From Caballeronia mineralivorans PML1(12) (GTDB taxonomy: Bacteria > Pseudomonadota > Gammaproteobacteria > Burkholderiales > Burkholderiaceae): a stretch of 49,693 nucleotides of DNA. The notes below the pieces were generated by a model that worked only from the letters and a program-made list of their open reading frames with translations, did not search any database and had not been told where the DNA came from. A program made the position numbers and the translations under genes. Below, in pieces: positions 32,282 through 41,894 of this stretch (within the stretch, counting starts at the first letter, position 1; each line of letters begins with the position of its first letter). Location of the stretch: positions 1 to 49,693 of the forward strand of contig NZ_AEJF01000126.1 of assembly GCF_001028175.1 (NCBI RefSeq). Reading direction: 5' to 3'.

Positions 32282-34132
32282 ATGAAACCTTCGACGAAAA
32301 CGACGTCCCCAGGAAGACGACGTCTTTTGCAACTCGCGGCCGGGCTCACGTTGTTTCCCGGCGTCTGGAATGCGATGCTTGCACCGGCGCGTGCAGCAGC
32401 CTCATCCGGTACGCGTGCTCGCGTGCGTCCCGGCGATGCGGGCTGGCCATCCGAGACGCAGTGGAACGAACTCCGCAAGCAAGTAGGCGATGCACTAGTC
32501 AAAGTACAGTCGCCGCTGACGACATGCCTCAATGCACCCGATAGCGCCGACTGCCAGCAACTGTTCAAGGCGCTCAAGAATCCCTATTTTCTCGGCGACG
32601 AGGTCGGACTAACGCAATCGCTCGGCTGGGTCGATGCGTGGACATCGATGCCCAGCGTCTATGCGGTGGCCGCGCGCAATACAAACGATGTCGTCGCCGC
32701 CGTCAACTTCGCATACCGAAACAATTTGCGCCTCGTGGTGAAGGGTGGCGGTCACAGTTATCAGGGCACGTCTAATGCACCGGATTCGCTGCTGGTCTGG
32801 ACGCGCAAAATGGACGACATCACCTTGCACGACGCGTTTGTCGGCGCGGGATGCGAGGGGCGTATCGCGCCGATGCGGGCAGTCACGGTTGGAGCCGGCG
32901 CAATCTGGGCGCACGTGTATGACGCCGTCACCACGCAGGCGGGCGGTTACGTGCAAGGCGGCGGCTGCATGACCGTTGGCGTGGCCGGCCTCATCCAGAG
33001 CGGCGGTTTCGGCAGCTTTTCAAAGGCGTACGGACTCGCCGCTGGAAGCCTGCTTGAAGCCGAAGTCGTCACGGCGGATGGTGTCGTGCGAATCGCCAAC
33101 GCCTGCACGAATCCAGACCTCTTCTGGGGACTGAAAGGTGGCGGTGGTGGCAGTCTGGGCGTGGTCACGCGGCTTACGCTGCAGGTCCACGACTTGCCCG
33201 AAATCTTCGGCGCGGTGAACATGACAATCAACGCGACATCGGCGTCTGCATTCCGCCGGTTGATTGGCATGATCGTGGACTTCACTAGCCGGAGCCTGTT
33301 GAATCCGCATTGGGGCGAACAGATCAGCTTTCGTCACAACAACGTCCTCAAGATTTCGATGGTGTTCCAAGGGCTCAGCCGCAGTGAAGCGCAAGCGGTC
33401 TGGCAACCGTTCATGGACACGCTCGACGATGCACCAGACGATTTCAAAGTCGAGTTCTCACCACTAAAGATAGTGGCAATCTCGGCCCGTAGTTTCTGGG
33501 CTCCGACGATGTTCAAGAAACTCCTCGGTTTCATCAGTACCGACGACAGGCCGGGGGCGCCCAAGGACAATGTCTTCTGGCCGGGTAATCGGGGAGAGGC
33601 GGGACAAGTGCTGCACGGCTACGAATCGGCCTGGCTTCCGGCGGCCTTACTGCACGACGACCAGCGTCAGTCCCTCGCCGACGCGCTGTTTGCCGCGAGC
33701 CGCCAGTGGCGCGTGTCGCTGCACCTCAACAAGGGCCTAGCAGGCGCGCCGCCCGAGGCCGTCGCTGCTGCCAGGGACACTGCCATGAACCCGGCTGCGC
33801 TCGATGCCTTCGCGCTGCTTATCTGCGGGGCAGAGGGACCGCCCGCCTATTCTGGCATTCGAGGCCATGAGCCCGATACCGCAACGGCACACCGGAACTC
33901 GCAGGCCATCGGACGCGCGATGGACGAAGTGCGCAAACTGGTGCCGAACGCCGGTTCGTACGTGGCGGAAAGCAATTTCTTCGACGCGGATTGGCAGCGG
34001 TCTTTCTGGGGTTCGAACTACGGCATGCTGCTCGCCGTTAAGGACCGGTACGATCCCGATGGCTTGTTTTTCGTGCATCACGGCGTCGGGAGCGAACGCT
34101 GGAGCGCCGACGGTTTCACGAAACTGGCATAG
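32282..34132 (+). CDS. Tat-exported FAD-linked oxidase with bicovalent flavin (BBE-like)
   Basis: A 616-aa flavoprotein of the VAO/berberine-bridge group. The N-terminus is a twin-arginine signal (SPGRRRLLQLAAGLTLFPGV), so it is folded with its flavin and then exported to the periplasm. The FAD domain shows KGGGHSYQGTS with H158 and VQGGGCMTVGVAG with C229, the two residues that bind FAD covalently in bicovalent oxidases; a BBE-like C-terminus (YGMLLAVKDRYDPDGLFFVH) follows. Such enzymes oxidise sugars or aromatic alcohols to give hydrogen peroxide. The substrate is unknown. No clear ribosome site precedes the ATG. Confidence 0.87.
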   Translation: MKPSTKTTSPGRRRLLQLAAGLTLFPGVWNAMLAPARAAASSGTRARVRPGDAGWPSETQWNELRKQVGDALVKVQSPLTTCLNAPDSADCQQLFKALKNPYFLGDEVGLTQSLGWVDAWTSMPSVYAVAARNTNDVVAAVNFAYRNNLRLVVKGGGHSYQGTSNAPDSLLVWTRKMDDITLHDAFVGAGCEGRIAPMRAVTVGAGAIWAHVYDAVTTQAGGYVQGGGCMTVGVAGLIQSGGFGSFSKAYGLAAGSLLEAEVVTADGVVRIANACTNPDLFWGLKGGGGGSLGVVTRLTLQVHDLPEIFGAVNMTINATSASAFRRLIGMIVDFTSRSLLNPHWGEQISFRHNNVLKISMVFQGLSRSEAQAVWQPFMDTLDDAPDDFKVEFSPLKIVAISARSFWAPTMFKKLLGFISTDDRPGAPKDNVFWPGNRGEAGQVLHGYESAWLPAALLHDDQRQSLADALFAASRQWRVSLHLNKGLAGAPPEAVAAARDTAMNPAALDAFALLICGAEGPPAYSGIRGHEPDTATAHRNSQAIGRAMDEVRKLVPNAGSYVAESNFFDADWQRSFWGSNYGMLLAVKDRYDPDGLFFVHHGVGSERWSADGFTKLA

Positions 34133-34239
34133 GCGGCGAAAACCAACCGAATGACTTTCGCAGGGCGATCGGCCAAACTACCGGTGCGGGTGGTTTCGAT
34201 CTTGCAATTCCCGCCTCCCCTTTAGAGAGTTATCCAACG

Positions 34240-35148
34240 ATGCCGCCTAATACCACTCAGCCGTCATGCGGCGAAGCACAAGAGCCCAAGCCGCCGCATC
34301 GCCGGCTATCGCTCGACGAGAATCGCCACGTCGTGACGCACGGCCTCAAGACCTACTTCTGGCAAGACATTTATCACATCGCACTGACGGTCGGATGGCC
34401 CATGTTCTTTGCGGTGGCTGCGCTGCTCTTCCTGCTGCTCAACTTCGGGTTTGCATTGCTGTACCTGCTGGGGCATCACGCGATCGCGAACCAGTCGCCT
34501 GAAGGTCTGCTAGGCGCGTTTTTCTTCAGCGTGGAGACACTTGCAACGGTCGGTTACGGCGACATGCATCCGGATACGATCTACGGCCACACCATTGCCA
34601 CGTTCGAGATCTTCGTGGGCATGTCGGGCATTGCACTGACAACCGGCATGATCTTCGCGCGGTTTTCGCGGCCGCACGCACGCATCCTCTTCGCAAGACG
34701 CGTGGTGGTGCGTCCTATTGACGGCCGCATGACGCTCATGGTCCGTGCCACCAATGCGCGCCAGAATGTGATTGTGGAAGCGAAGGCGCGCATGCGCCTG
34801 ATGCGCTCGGAGACCAGTCCCGAAGGGTTCTTTCTTCGCAAGGTGCATGACCTCCCGCTGATCCGGGACCAGCATCCGATCTTCCTGCTGGGCTGGAGCC
34901 TCATGCACGTCATCGATGAAGAAAGCCCGCTCTTTGGCCAGACGCTCGAGTCGCTCAAAGCGAGCGGGGCCGAATTGATGTTGATGGTGGAAGGCCTGGA
35001 CGAAACCACGGCGCAGCCTATGCAAGCGCGTTATGCATGGCCGCCTGAATTGATTCTTTGGCAGCATCGGTATGTCGATTTGATGTACGAGCGGGACGGC
35101 GAAACGCATCTCGACTATGGGAAGTTTCATGATGTCGTGCCGCTTTGA
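34240..35148 (+). CDS. Inward-rectifier potassium channel, KirBac type
   Basis: A 302-aa inner-membrane K+ channel. The slide helix (FWQDIYHIALTVGWP) leads to the outer helix at about 53-77. The pore loop carries the selectivity filter TVGYGD at 103-108, then comes the inner helix at about 115-140. The cytoplasmic immunoglobulin-like domain (VVVRPIDGRMTLMVRATNAR, MHVIDEESPLFG, YVDLMYERDGETH) completes the KirBac fold. It is very close in pattern to the Burkholderia KirBac1.1 protein. It is monocistronic, and its neighbours give no link to potassium use. Confidence 0.95.
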   Translation: MPPNTTQPSCGEAQEPKPPHRRLSLDENRHVVTHGLKTYFWQDIYHIALTVGWPMFFAVAALLFLLLNFGFALLYLLGHHAIANQSPEGLLGAFFFSVETLATVGYGDMHPDTIYGHTIATFEIFVGMSGIALTTGMIFARFSRPHARILFARRVVVRPIDGRMTLMVRATNARQNVIVEAKARMRLMRSETSPEGFFLRKVHDLPLIRDQHPIFLLGWSLMHVIDEESPLFGQTLESLKASGAELMLMVEGLDETTAQPMQARYAWPPELILWQHRYVDLMYERDGETHLDYGKFHDVVPL

Positions 35149-35285
35149 AGCGGGTTGGGTTCGCGGGAATTGACCCGGTGGCTCAAACAACGACTGTATA
35201 TGTCCCGCCGATATCTTCGCGAATAAGCTAAGACTTTATTGTGCCAGCTGGTTGTGCCATTCAATTCATATCGTGGAAGGAACCC

Positions 35286-35798
35286 ATGACTGCCGCTAAC
35301 AGAACCGTCCGAATGTTGACCCGCTACAAAGCCTGGGCCAACGATCTCATTTTCTCCATGCTGAGGAATATGCCCTACGAAGAGGTTATCCGGCCACGGC
35401 AAACACGCTTCGGAAACATGGTTCACACGCTGAACCACATCTACGTCATAGACGCCGTGTTCCAGGCGCATCTTCAGGGACGCGAGCACGGTTATTCGGC
35501 GCGCAATACACCTAGTCATCCGCCTTTGGATGAACTGTGGAACTCAGTACGAACGCTGGACCAGTGGTACGTTGATTTCGCCGAGGGTTTGTCGGCCGAG
35601 GATCTGGACCGGTCGATCCACTTCAAGTTTATCGGTGGTGGCGAGGGTGTCATGACCTGCAACGAAATGATCCTGCATGTGGTCAATCACGGCACCTATC
35701 ACCGGGGGTTCGTCGGCGACATGATGTATCAGGCAGGGGTCACGCCATTGGCAACCGATCTTCCAGTATTCCTGCGCGACGTCCCGCAAGACGCCTAG
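35286..35798 (+). CDS. DinB-like metal-binding four-helix protein
   Basis: A 170-aa DinB/YfiT-fold protein. The histidine triad that binds a divalent metal is visible: H51 in VHTLNHIYVID (H47 nearby), and H135/H139 in HVVNHGTYHRG. Members act as thiol-S-transferases or have unknown roles. GGAAGGAACCC before the ATG at 35286 decides the start; the frame is open to 35241. It is convergent with the GlxA-type regulator gene, 21 bases away. Confidence 0.85.
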   Translation: MTAANRTVRMLTRYKAWANDLIFSMLRNMPYEEVIRPRQTRFGNMVHTLNHIYVIDAVFQAHLQGREHGYSARNTPSHPPLDELWNSVRTLDQWYVDFAEGLSAEDLDRSIHFKFIGGGEGVMTCNEMILHVVNHGTYHRGFVGDMMYQAGVTPLATDLPVFLRDVPQDA

Positions 35799-35819
35799 CG
35801 TCTGCTTAGCGGCTCCGGC

Positions 35820-36782
35820 TTAGGAACCCTCCCCCAACGCGCCGGCCGTCGCTCGCCGGTCCTGGCGCGGCGGACGTTGAAAGCGGTTCTTATAACAGCG
35901 CGCAAAATAAGAGGACGATTCGAAACCGCAAGCCAGGCTGACTTCCATCACGGAGAGGTCGGTTTGCTGCAGCAGTTGGCGCCCTCTTTCCAGCCGCAGG
36001 TTCAAATAGAATCCGGCCGGCGACTCGCCCATGCCGGTGCGAAAAAGTCGCTCGAGTTGCCGCCGGGTGATGCCGACATTCGCCGCGAGCGGATCGATGG
36101 CCAGCGGCGTTTCAATGTGCTGCTCCATCTGCGCAATAGCCGACAGCAGCTTCGTATTGTTCACGCCATAACGTTCACCGAGTGGGGAGCGCTGCAGGTT
36201 CTTCTGCGGACGGATCTGCCCTAGCACGAACTGCTCGGCCACGCGAATAGCGAGGTCCCGCCCATGACGTCGCGCGATCAACTCGAGCATCAAGTCCATC
36301 GACGCCGTGCCACCGGCAGAAGTGATCCGCCGACCGTCGATCTCGAAGATCTCATGACTGATGCGTAACGCCGGATAACGCTCGATAAACGCAGCGATCG
36401 TCTCCCAGTGAACGGTGACGCGGAACCCCTGCAGCAACCCCGCTTCCGCTAACACAAAGGCACCGGTGTCCACGCCGCCAAGCGTGATTCCAGCGTTTGC
36501 CTGCCGTTTCAGCCAGTGCTTGAGTGTCCGGTCGACACGCGCAAGCGGATCGTACGCCGCGACCACATACAGTATGGAGGCCGCTTCGAGCGTTGCCAAC
36601 GGTCCGTCCACTGCCATCGACATGCCATTGCTCGCTGAAACGGGATGGCCGTCCGCGCTCAGTACCTTCCACCGATACAACTCGCCACCGAGCCGGTTGG
36701 CAGACCTCAGCGGCTCGGCTATGGCCGCGAAATCGAGCAGCGAAAAACCGGGCATCAGCAAGAAAACGATGAGTTCGCTCAT
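35820..36782 (-). CDS. GlxA-family (DJ-1/PfpI plus AraC) transcriptional regulator
   Basis: A 320-aa regulator with an N-terminal amidase-like domain (MSELIVFLLMPGFSLLDFAA, residues 1-170; the elbow GGVDTGAFVLAEAG has T in place of the usual Cys) and a C-terminal AraC helix-turn-helix pair at about 215-310 (DPLAANVGITRRQLERLFRT, SVMEVSLACGFESSSYFARC). Family members such as CdhR and GbdR control carnitine and glycine-betaine use. It is divergent from a butyrobetaine-dioxygenase-like gene, which agrees. GGAG ten bases before ATG 36782 sets the start. Confidence 0.9.
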   Translation of the reverse strand: MSELIVFLLMPGFSLLDFAAIAEPLRSANRLGGELYRWKVLSADGHPVSASNGMSMAVDGPLATLEAASILYVVAAYDPLARVDRTLKHWLKRQANAGITLGGVDTGAFVLAEAGLLQGFRVTVHWETIAAFIERYPALRISHEIFEIDGRRITSAGGTASMDLMLELIARRHGRDLAIRVAEQFVLGQIRPQKNLQRSPLGERYGVNNTKLLSAIAQMEQHIETPLAIDPLAANVGITRRQLERLFRTGMGESPAGFYLNLRLERGRQLLQQTDLSVMEVSLACGFESSSYFARCYKNRFQRPPRQDRRATAGALGEGS

Positions 36783-36857
36783 GGGCTGTGAACTCCAGGG
36801 AGACAAGTGCAAGCGTTCAGAGAGGATCGCGTACAGGGTTATCGCTCGAAAGCGATT

Positions 36858-36884
36858 GTCGCAAAATTAGCAATTTACGTCGCA
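36858..36884. promoter_or_regulatory. Direct repeat GTCGCA, 21 bases apart
   Basis: GTCGCA at 36858-36863 and 36879-36884, two helical turns apart, each followed by an A/T-rich step, in the gap between the GlxA-type regulator and the dioxygenase. This spacing suits an AraC-family dimer. Confidence 0.45.
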
Positions 36885-36978
36885 TTATTCTTGTTTATCT
36901 TGGTCGAGGATCCGTAAAGTGAGCCAGGCAGTCTGGACAAGCCCACCGGCATCGCCCGGAGCACACCATGGAGATCAG

Positions 36979-38187
36979 ATGAACGAAATCGCGAGCCCGG
37001 CCAATGACACTTTCTCCGCGGACTGGAGAAACTTTGCATCGACGCATCGACTCAAGACGGCAAACGTCCTGGCCGATAGCCTGGAGGTAAAGTGGGACGA
37101 TGGCCGGATCAGCCACTACCATTTCCTATGGCTGCGAGACAATTGCCCGTGTCGCGAGTGTGTTCATCCCGGTACTCGCGAACAGATGTTCGAGGTCGTC
37201 GATGCTCCCGACGACCTGGTTGCCGCAAGCGTTTCCCTGGGCGCCATGGGTGCGCTGGATGTGCATTGGAGCGATGGACATCGCAGCGCGTATGAGCCCG
37301 GCTGGTTGCGCTCGCATGCCTACGATGAGACATCCCGAAGCGAGCGGGCGGAACGCCTGCGCAGCGTTCGGCCCTGGGAAAGCAATCTGAAGATTCCGAC
37401 GTTCGACTACGCGTCCGTGATGTCGGCCGATCGCGGTTTGCTTGACTGGTTGCTTGCAGCGCGTGACGTTGGATTGACCATGCTCACCGGCATGCCTGCA
37501 ACCGACGAAGCTATCGAACTGGTGGCGAGACGCATATCGTTTATCCGCGAGAGCAATTTCGGCGTCACCTTCGAAGTTCGCACGAAGGTCGAGGCGGTCG
37601 ACAGCAATGCGTACACGTCCCTGCCATTACCGGCGCATACCGACCTGCCGACGAGGGAGCTGCAACCCGGTTTGCAATTCCTTCATTGCCTGATCAACGA
37701 CGCGACCGGCGGCGAAAGCACCTTCGTGGACGGATTCGCGATTGCGGCGGCTCTTCGCGCGGATTCACCTGAGGACTTCCGCCTGCTGTGCGAGCACCCG
37801 GTCGAGTTCTGGAATAAATCGCCGCAGAGCGACTATCGCAGCTTCGCATCGGTCATCGGTCTCGACGCGCGTGGAGAGGTGAGTGAAATCCGGCTGGCGA
37901 ACTGGCTTCGCGCGCCTTTCAATTTGCCGGCGGCGGAAATGGGCGCTTTCTATCGCGCGTACCGGCACTTTTGCGCACTCACCCGGGATTCGCGCTTTAT
38001 TGTGAGTCGCCGGCTGGAGGCCGGCGAAATGTGGTGCTTCGACAATCGCCGGACGATGCATGCTCGCAAAGCCTTCGATCAAGCTAGCGGAAAGCGCTTC
38101 CTGCGAGGCTGTTATATGGATCGGGACGAACTGCTTTCGCGCATTCTCGTATTGCAACGGAGTTATCCGGAAGCGACTTTGGCTTGA
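36979..38187 (+). CDS. Gamma-butyrobetaine dioxygenase-like Fe(II)/2-oxoglutarate enzyme
   Basis: A 402-aa enzyme of the BBOX/TauD class, which hydroxylates trimethylammonium compounds such as gamma-butyrobetaine to carnitine, using 2-oxoglutarate and O2. The N-terminal zinc domain shows C56, C58, C61 in DNCPCRECVHP and a later H101 (SDGHRSAYEPGWL). The catalytic triad is H220 and D222 in PAHTDLP and H361 in NRRTMHARKAF; R374 in SGKRFLRGCYMDRDEL is a candidate 2-oxoglutarate contact. GGAG lies five bases before ATG 36979; an upstream GTG (36919) lacks support. The exact substrate is inferred from the family and regulator. Confidence 0.88.
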   Translation: MNEIASPANDTFSADWRNFASTHRLKTANVLADSLEVKWDDGRISHYHFLWLRDNCPCRECVHPGTREQMFEVVDAPDDLVAASVSLGAMGALDVHWSDGHRSAYEPGWLRSHAYDETSRSERAERLRSVRPWESNLKIPTFDYASVMSADRGLLDWLLAARDVGLTMLTGMPATDEAIELVARRISFIRESNFGVTFEVRTKVEAVDSNAYTSLPLPAHTDLPTRELQPGLQFLHCLINDATGGESTFVDGFAIAAALRADSPEDFRLLCEHPVEFWNKSPQSDYRSFASVIGLDARGEVSEIRLANWLRAPFNLPAAEMGAFYRAYRHFCALTRDSRFIVSRRLEAGEMWCFDNRRTMHARKAFDQASGKRFLRGCYMDRDELLSRILVLQRSYPEATLA

Positions 38188-38235
38188 TCCGTTGGGAGCC
38201 GCTCGATCCACGCCGCTTAGCGAACGCTCACGGTT

Positions 38236-39213
38236 TCACTCAGCTTGCTTCGACGGTGCGGCGGCCCATCTGCGCTGCATCGCTTCCACAAGATGCCGCC
38301 ACAGAAATTCAGCCGCGGGCGAGAGGCGGCGGCCAACGCGCCGTATTACCTGGCTGCTGAATTCGCGTGCTATCGGGTGCTCCAGTTCCAGCGCAAGCAG
38401 CCTTCCCGCTTCCAGGTATTGCCGCGCAGCATCGGTCGACATGAATGCCACGCCTAGCCCTGCGGCAGCGATAGCCTGGGCAGCGGAGAAAAGATCGCAG
38501 CGATAAGACGGCGTCAGGTTCAGCCGCTCTGCACGAATGATGGCATCGAGATATTGCTGCGCGCCGAAGCGCTCGGGCATGAAGATGAGTCGCTGATCGC
38601 GCAACTGGTCGAAGCGGATACGCCGCTCGCCCGCTAAGGGATGGTGCGGGCTGACAAGCGCGCAGAACTGCGCGGCCCGAAAGGTGCGGGCGCGTATGGC
38701 GGGGTCGCTGCCGCCGCCCGCGCATAGACCGAGATCGACGTCGTCGTTGCGAACCATCGCGATGATTTCGGATGTCGCACCGCTGCGCAATTCCACCACG
38801 ATGTCAGGAAACTGCAAGCTGAAACGCTCGAGCACGGTGGCCAGCAGATTCTCGACGAAGCCCTCACCGACGCCAATCCCCAATCGTCCGCGCCGCAAGC
38901 TTCTAAAATCCTCCAATTGAGCCAGCATGTCTGCATCGCGGCGGCTACTCTCGCGATAATGTTCGACGAGGCTTAGCCCGATCTCGGTAAGCACCGCGCG
39001 CCGGCCGCGCCGCTCGAGCAGTACGACGCCGTGGTCGCGTTCGAGCTGCGCTACTTGCCGGCTGATCACGGAGCCGTTGATGGCTAGCGCGTCGGCGGCG
39101 GCACGCACGCCGCCATGCAGGTCGATTTCATGCAGATAGCGCAGGCTCCGGGCGCTAAGCAAGTTCTCTCGGGCAGGCGTATTGTCTTTGGCCATATCGT
39201 GGTCTGTTGACAT
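38236..39213 (-). CDS. LysR-family transcriptional regulator
   Basis: About 325 aa. The winged helix is at residues 20-80 (SLRYLHEIDLHGGVRAAADA, INGSVISRQVAQLERDHGVV); the ligand domain follows (LGIGVGEGFVENLLATVLER, GLGVAFMSTDAARQYLEAGR). Possible starts are 39225, 39213 and 39195; none has a good ribosome site, so the N-terminus is uncertain. It is divergent from the M20 amidohydrolase and transporter operon and probably regulates it. Confidence 0.88.
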   Translation of the reverse strand: MSTDHDMAKDNTPARENLLSARSLRYLHEIDLHGGVRAAADALAINGSVISRQVAQLERDHGVVLLERRGRRAVLTEIGLSLVEHYRESSRRDADMLAQLEDFRSLRRGRLGIGVGEGFVENLLATVLERFSLQFPDIVVELRSGATSEIIAMVRNDDVDLGLCAGGGSDPAIRARTFRAAQFCALVSPHHPLAGERRIRFDQLRDQRLIFMPERFGAQQYLDAIIRAERLNLTPSYRCDLFSAAQAIAAAGLGVAFMSTDAARQYLEAGRLLALELEHPIAREFSSQVIRRVGRRLSPAAEFLWRHLVEAMQRRWAAAPSKQAE

Positions 39214-39315
39214 GCAGGTCAACATTATCGGCTAAGGAACGTCATTGATTAGCGGATTTTGCAGCAGAATACTGCCCCCTTCCATTTCATTTCTTACGCA
39301 CAGACAATAGCGATC

Positions 39316-40500
39316 ATGGAAAATACCCAAGGCTTTTGCTCCCTCGACGACACGACAGATCTCCGCGATGAACTAAGCGAGATCCGTCATCGCCTGCATC
39401 AGAATCCGGAGCTGGCCTACAAGGAGTTCCAGACCTCCGACCTTGTTGCGCAGAACCTCGAAAGCTGGGGTTACAAGGTGACGCGCGGCCTGGGCGGGAC
39501 GGGCATGGTCGCGTCGCTCACAGCGGGTACGGGATCGCGCGCCGTGGCCGTGCGTGCGGACATGGATGCACTGCCGATCGCCGAAGAAACCGGGCTGCCG
39601 TACGCCAGCCGCAACGCGGGCCTGATGCACGCCTGCGGCCACGACGGCCACACCACAATGGTCCTGGGCGCCGCGCGCCACCTTGCGCGCACACGTGCGT
39701 TCAACGGCACGGTTCATCTCGTGTTCCAGCCTGCCGAGGAGATCGGTGCGGACAGCGGCGCCATGCGAATGATCGCCGACGGCCTGTTCGAGCGTTTCCC
39801 CTGCGAGGCCATCTTCGGTTTGCACAACCATCCCGGCTATCCGACGGGTACGTTCATGTTCCGCAGCGGCCCCTTCATGGCGGCATCCGACACAGTCAAC
39901 ATCACCATTCACGGTCGCGGCGGCCACGCAGCGCGCCCGCATCTTGCCGTGGACCCGGTGGTGATCGGCGCGGCGCTGGTGACTGCCTTGCAAACGGTCG
40001 TCGCGCGCAGTATCGACCCGATGCAAACGGCCGTCGTAACGGTCGGCGCCTTTAACGCGGGTCATGCCGCCAACGTGATTCCCGAGTCGGCGCGTTTGCA
40101 GATCAGCGTGCGTTCGTTCGACGCCGATGTCCGCAAGCTGCTCGAAGCACGTATCCGCGCGCTCACGGACGCTCATGCTAGCGCGTATGGCGCACGGGTG
40201 GAGATCGAGTACGTCCCCGGTTATCCGGTTGTGATCAATAGTCAGGCCGAGACGGAACTGGCGCTGCAAGTAGCGCGCGAACTGGTCGGCGACGACCGCG
40301 TTGTCGATAACTTCGGCCCGATTGCAGGCAGCGAAGACTTCGCTTATTACCTGCAGAAGAAGCCGGGATGCTTCCTGCGCTTAGGCAATGGAGAAGGCGC
40401 GCCCATGCTTCATAACGCGTCCTATGACTTCAACGACGACAACCTCACCGTCGGCGCGGCCTACTGGACGCGCCTGATCGAGCGTTTCCTCGCGCAATAA
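39316..40500 (+). CDS. M20 family amidohydrolase (hippurate hydrolase-like)
   Basis: A 394-aa zinc peptidase-fold enzyme that cleaves an N-acyl amino acid or similar amide. Visible are AVAVRADMDALPIAEETG, the metal motif MHACGHDGHTTMVLGAARHL, the acid FQPAEEIGADS, the dimerisation-domain start ITIHGRGGHAARPHLAVDP and the C-terminal GSEDFAYYLQKKPG. It is followed by an MHS transporter gene on the same strand, 101 bases on, suggesting uptake and hydrolysis of one compound. The start at 39316 is the first family-like Met; no strong ribosome site is seen. Confidence 0.9.
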   Translation: MENTQGFCSLDDTTDLRDELSEIRHRLHQNPELAYKEFQTSDLVAQNLESWGYKVTRGLGGTGMVASLTAGTGSRAVAVRADMDALPIAEETGLPYASRNAGLMHACGHDGHTTMVLGAARHLARTRAFNGTVHLVFQPAEEIGADSGAMRMIADGLFERFPCEAIFGLHNHPGYPTGTFMFRSGPFMAASDTVNITIHGRGGHAARPHLAVDPVVIGAALVTALQTVVARSIDPMQTAVVTVGAFNAGHAANVIPESARLQISVRSFDADVRKLLEARIRALTDAHASAYGARVEIEYVPGYPVVINSQAETELALQVARELVGDDRVVDNFGPIAGSEDFAYYLQKKPGCFLRLGNGEGAPMLHNASYDFNDDNLTVGAAYWTRLIERFLAQ

Positions 40501-40601
40501 GCTTTAAGCGCATTAATCGATAGAAACAGACCCTGTGCACTGTGCGATGCCCCGGCATCGCGCTTAGCCGTGCGCACGGCCCACGCATCCACGGGACTTC
40601 C

Positions 40602-41876
40602 ATGTCAGTCATTACAGCCCAGCCCGCTAAAGCTGTTGCACAAAGCAAGATCGTGATTGCCGCGATCATCGGCAACCTGCTCGAGTTTTTCGACTTCACG
40701 GTCTATAGCTTTTTCGCGCTCACGATCGCCAAGCTTTTCTTCCCGGCGCACGACCCGGTTGTCTCGACGCTGCTCGCGCTATCGGCATTTGCAATCGGCT
40801 TTGTCTCGCGGCCGGTGGGCGGCTTCGTGCTTGGCCACTACGCGGACAAACGAGGCCGGCGTGCCGCGCTGACCCTGACCATTTTCCTGATGGCGATTGG
40901 CTCGGCCATGATCGGCCTTGCGCCGACTTACGCGAGCATTGGCTTAGCCGCTCCGGCCTTGATCATCTTTGCTCGCCTGCTGCAGGGATTCGCGCAAGGC
41001 GGCGAGTTCGGCGCCGCTACCGCGACGCTGCTCGAGACTGGTTCAGCTAAAGGCCGTGGCTTTCGCGCCAGTTGGCAACTCGCGAGCCAAGGCGCCGCTG
41101 CGCTGATGGGCTCCGGTATCGCGGCACTGCTTACTTACCACTTGAGCAGCGAGCAACTGCTCGACTGGGGATGGCGAGTGCCGTTCCTGATCGGCACGTT
41201 GATCATGCCGGTCGGCGTGTATCTGCGCCGGCACATTGTGGAAGAGCCGCCGAAGCAGGCCAAGGCAACAAAGTCCAGTCTGGAGCCGGCCCTGGTGCGC
41301 AAGTGGTTCCTGACCGTATTTGCCATCATGGGCATGACGGTCGCAACCTACGTTCTCATGTACTACATCCCGACTTATTCGATTCAGTATCTGAAGATGC
41401 CGGCGAAGCTTTCCATGCTGGTGTCGATCTGCGCGGCCATCGTTTCGCTGACGCTGTGTCCGGTCTGGGGTGCGCTATCGGACAAGATGCAACGCCGCAA
41501 GCCGCTGATCCTCGTTGGACGCATTGTGCTGATCGTGCTGCTCTATCCCGCGTTCTGGCTGATGAACCAGTTTCCTTCGTTGCCGGTCATGGTGGGATTG
41601 ATCGTGCTTCTGATGCTGTTCTACACCATGGGTTCGGCGCCCGCTTATGCCCTCATGCCGGAAAACTTTCCGAAGCATGTACGCGCCGGTTATCTGGCGA
41701 GTGCGTATGCGGTGGCTGTGTCTGTGTTCGGCGGCTCGGCACAACTGGTTGTTGCCTGGCTTATCAAGGTTACCGGCAACACGATGGCGCCCGCGTGGTA
41801 CATGATCGTATGCGTGGTCATTTCGCTGATCGCCGTTTCGATGCTGGAGGAAACCGGTGGACGCGAACTGACCTGA
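40602..41876 (+). CDS. MFS transporter, metabolite:H+ symporter (MHS) type
   Basis: A 424-aa inner-membrane transporter with 12 helices. The MHS signature GNLLEFFDFTVYSFFALTIA in helix 1 and the loop RPVGGFVLGHYADKRGRRAA after helix 2 are clear, as is RLLQGFAQGGEFGAATATLL in helix 4. Relatives import organic acids such as citrate, 2-oxoglutarate, shikimate or proline. It follows the M20 amidohydrolase and ends in a strong terminator. The start at 40602 is chosen for alignment with the family; the frame is open to 40542. Confidence 0.9.
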   Translation: MSVITAQPAKAVAQSKIVIAAIIGNLLEFFDFTVYSFFALTIAKLFFPAHDPVVSTLLALSAFAIGFVSRPVGGFVLGHYADKRGRRAALTLTIFLMAIGSAMIGLAPTYASIGLAAPALIIFARLLQGFAQGGEFGAATATLLETGSAKGRGFRASWQLASQGAAALMGSGIAALLTYHLSSEQLLDWGWRVPFLIGTLIMPVGVYLRRHIVEEPPKQAKATKSSLEPALVRKWFLTVFAIMGMTVATYVLMYYIPTYSIQYLKMPAKLSMLVSICAAIVSLTLCPVWGALSDKMQRRKPLILVGRIVLIVLLYPAFWLMNQFPSLPVMVGLIVLLMLFYTMGSAPAYALMPENFPKHVRAGYLASAYAVAVSVFGGSAQLVVAWLIKVTGNTMAPAWYMIVCVVISLIAVSMLEETGGRELT

Positions 41877-41894
41877 CGTTCGTTTGCAAACGTA

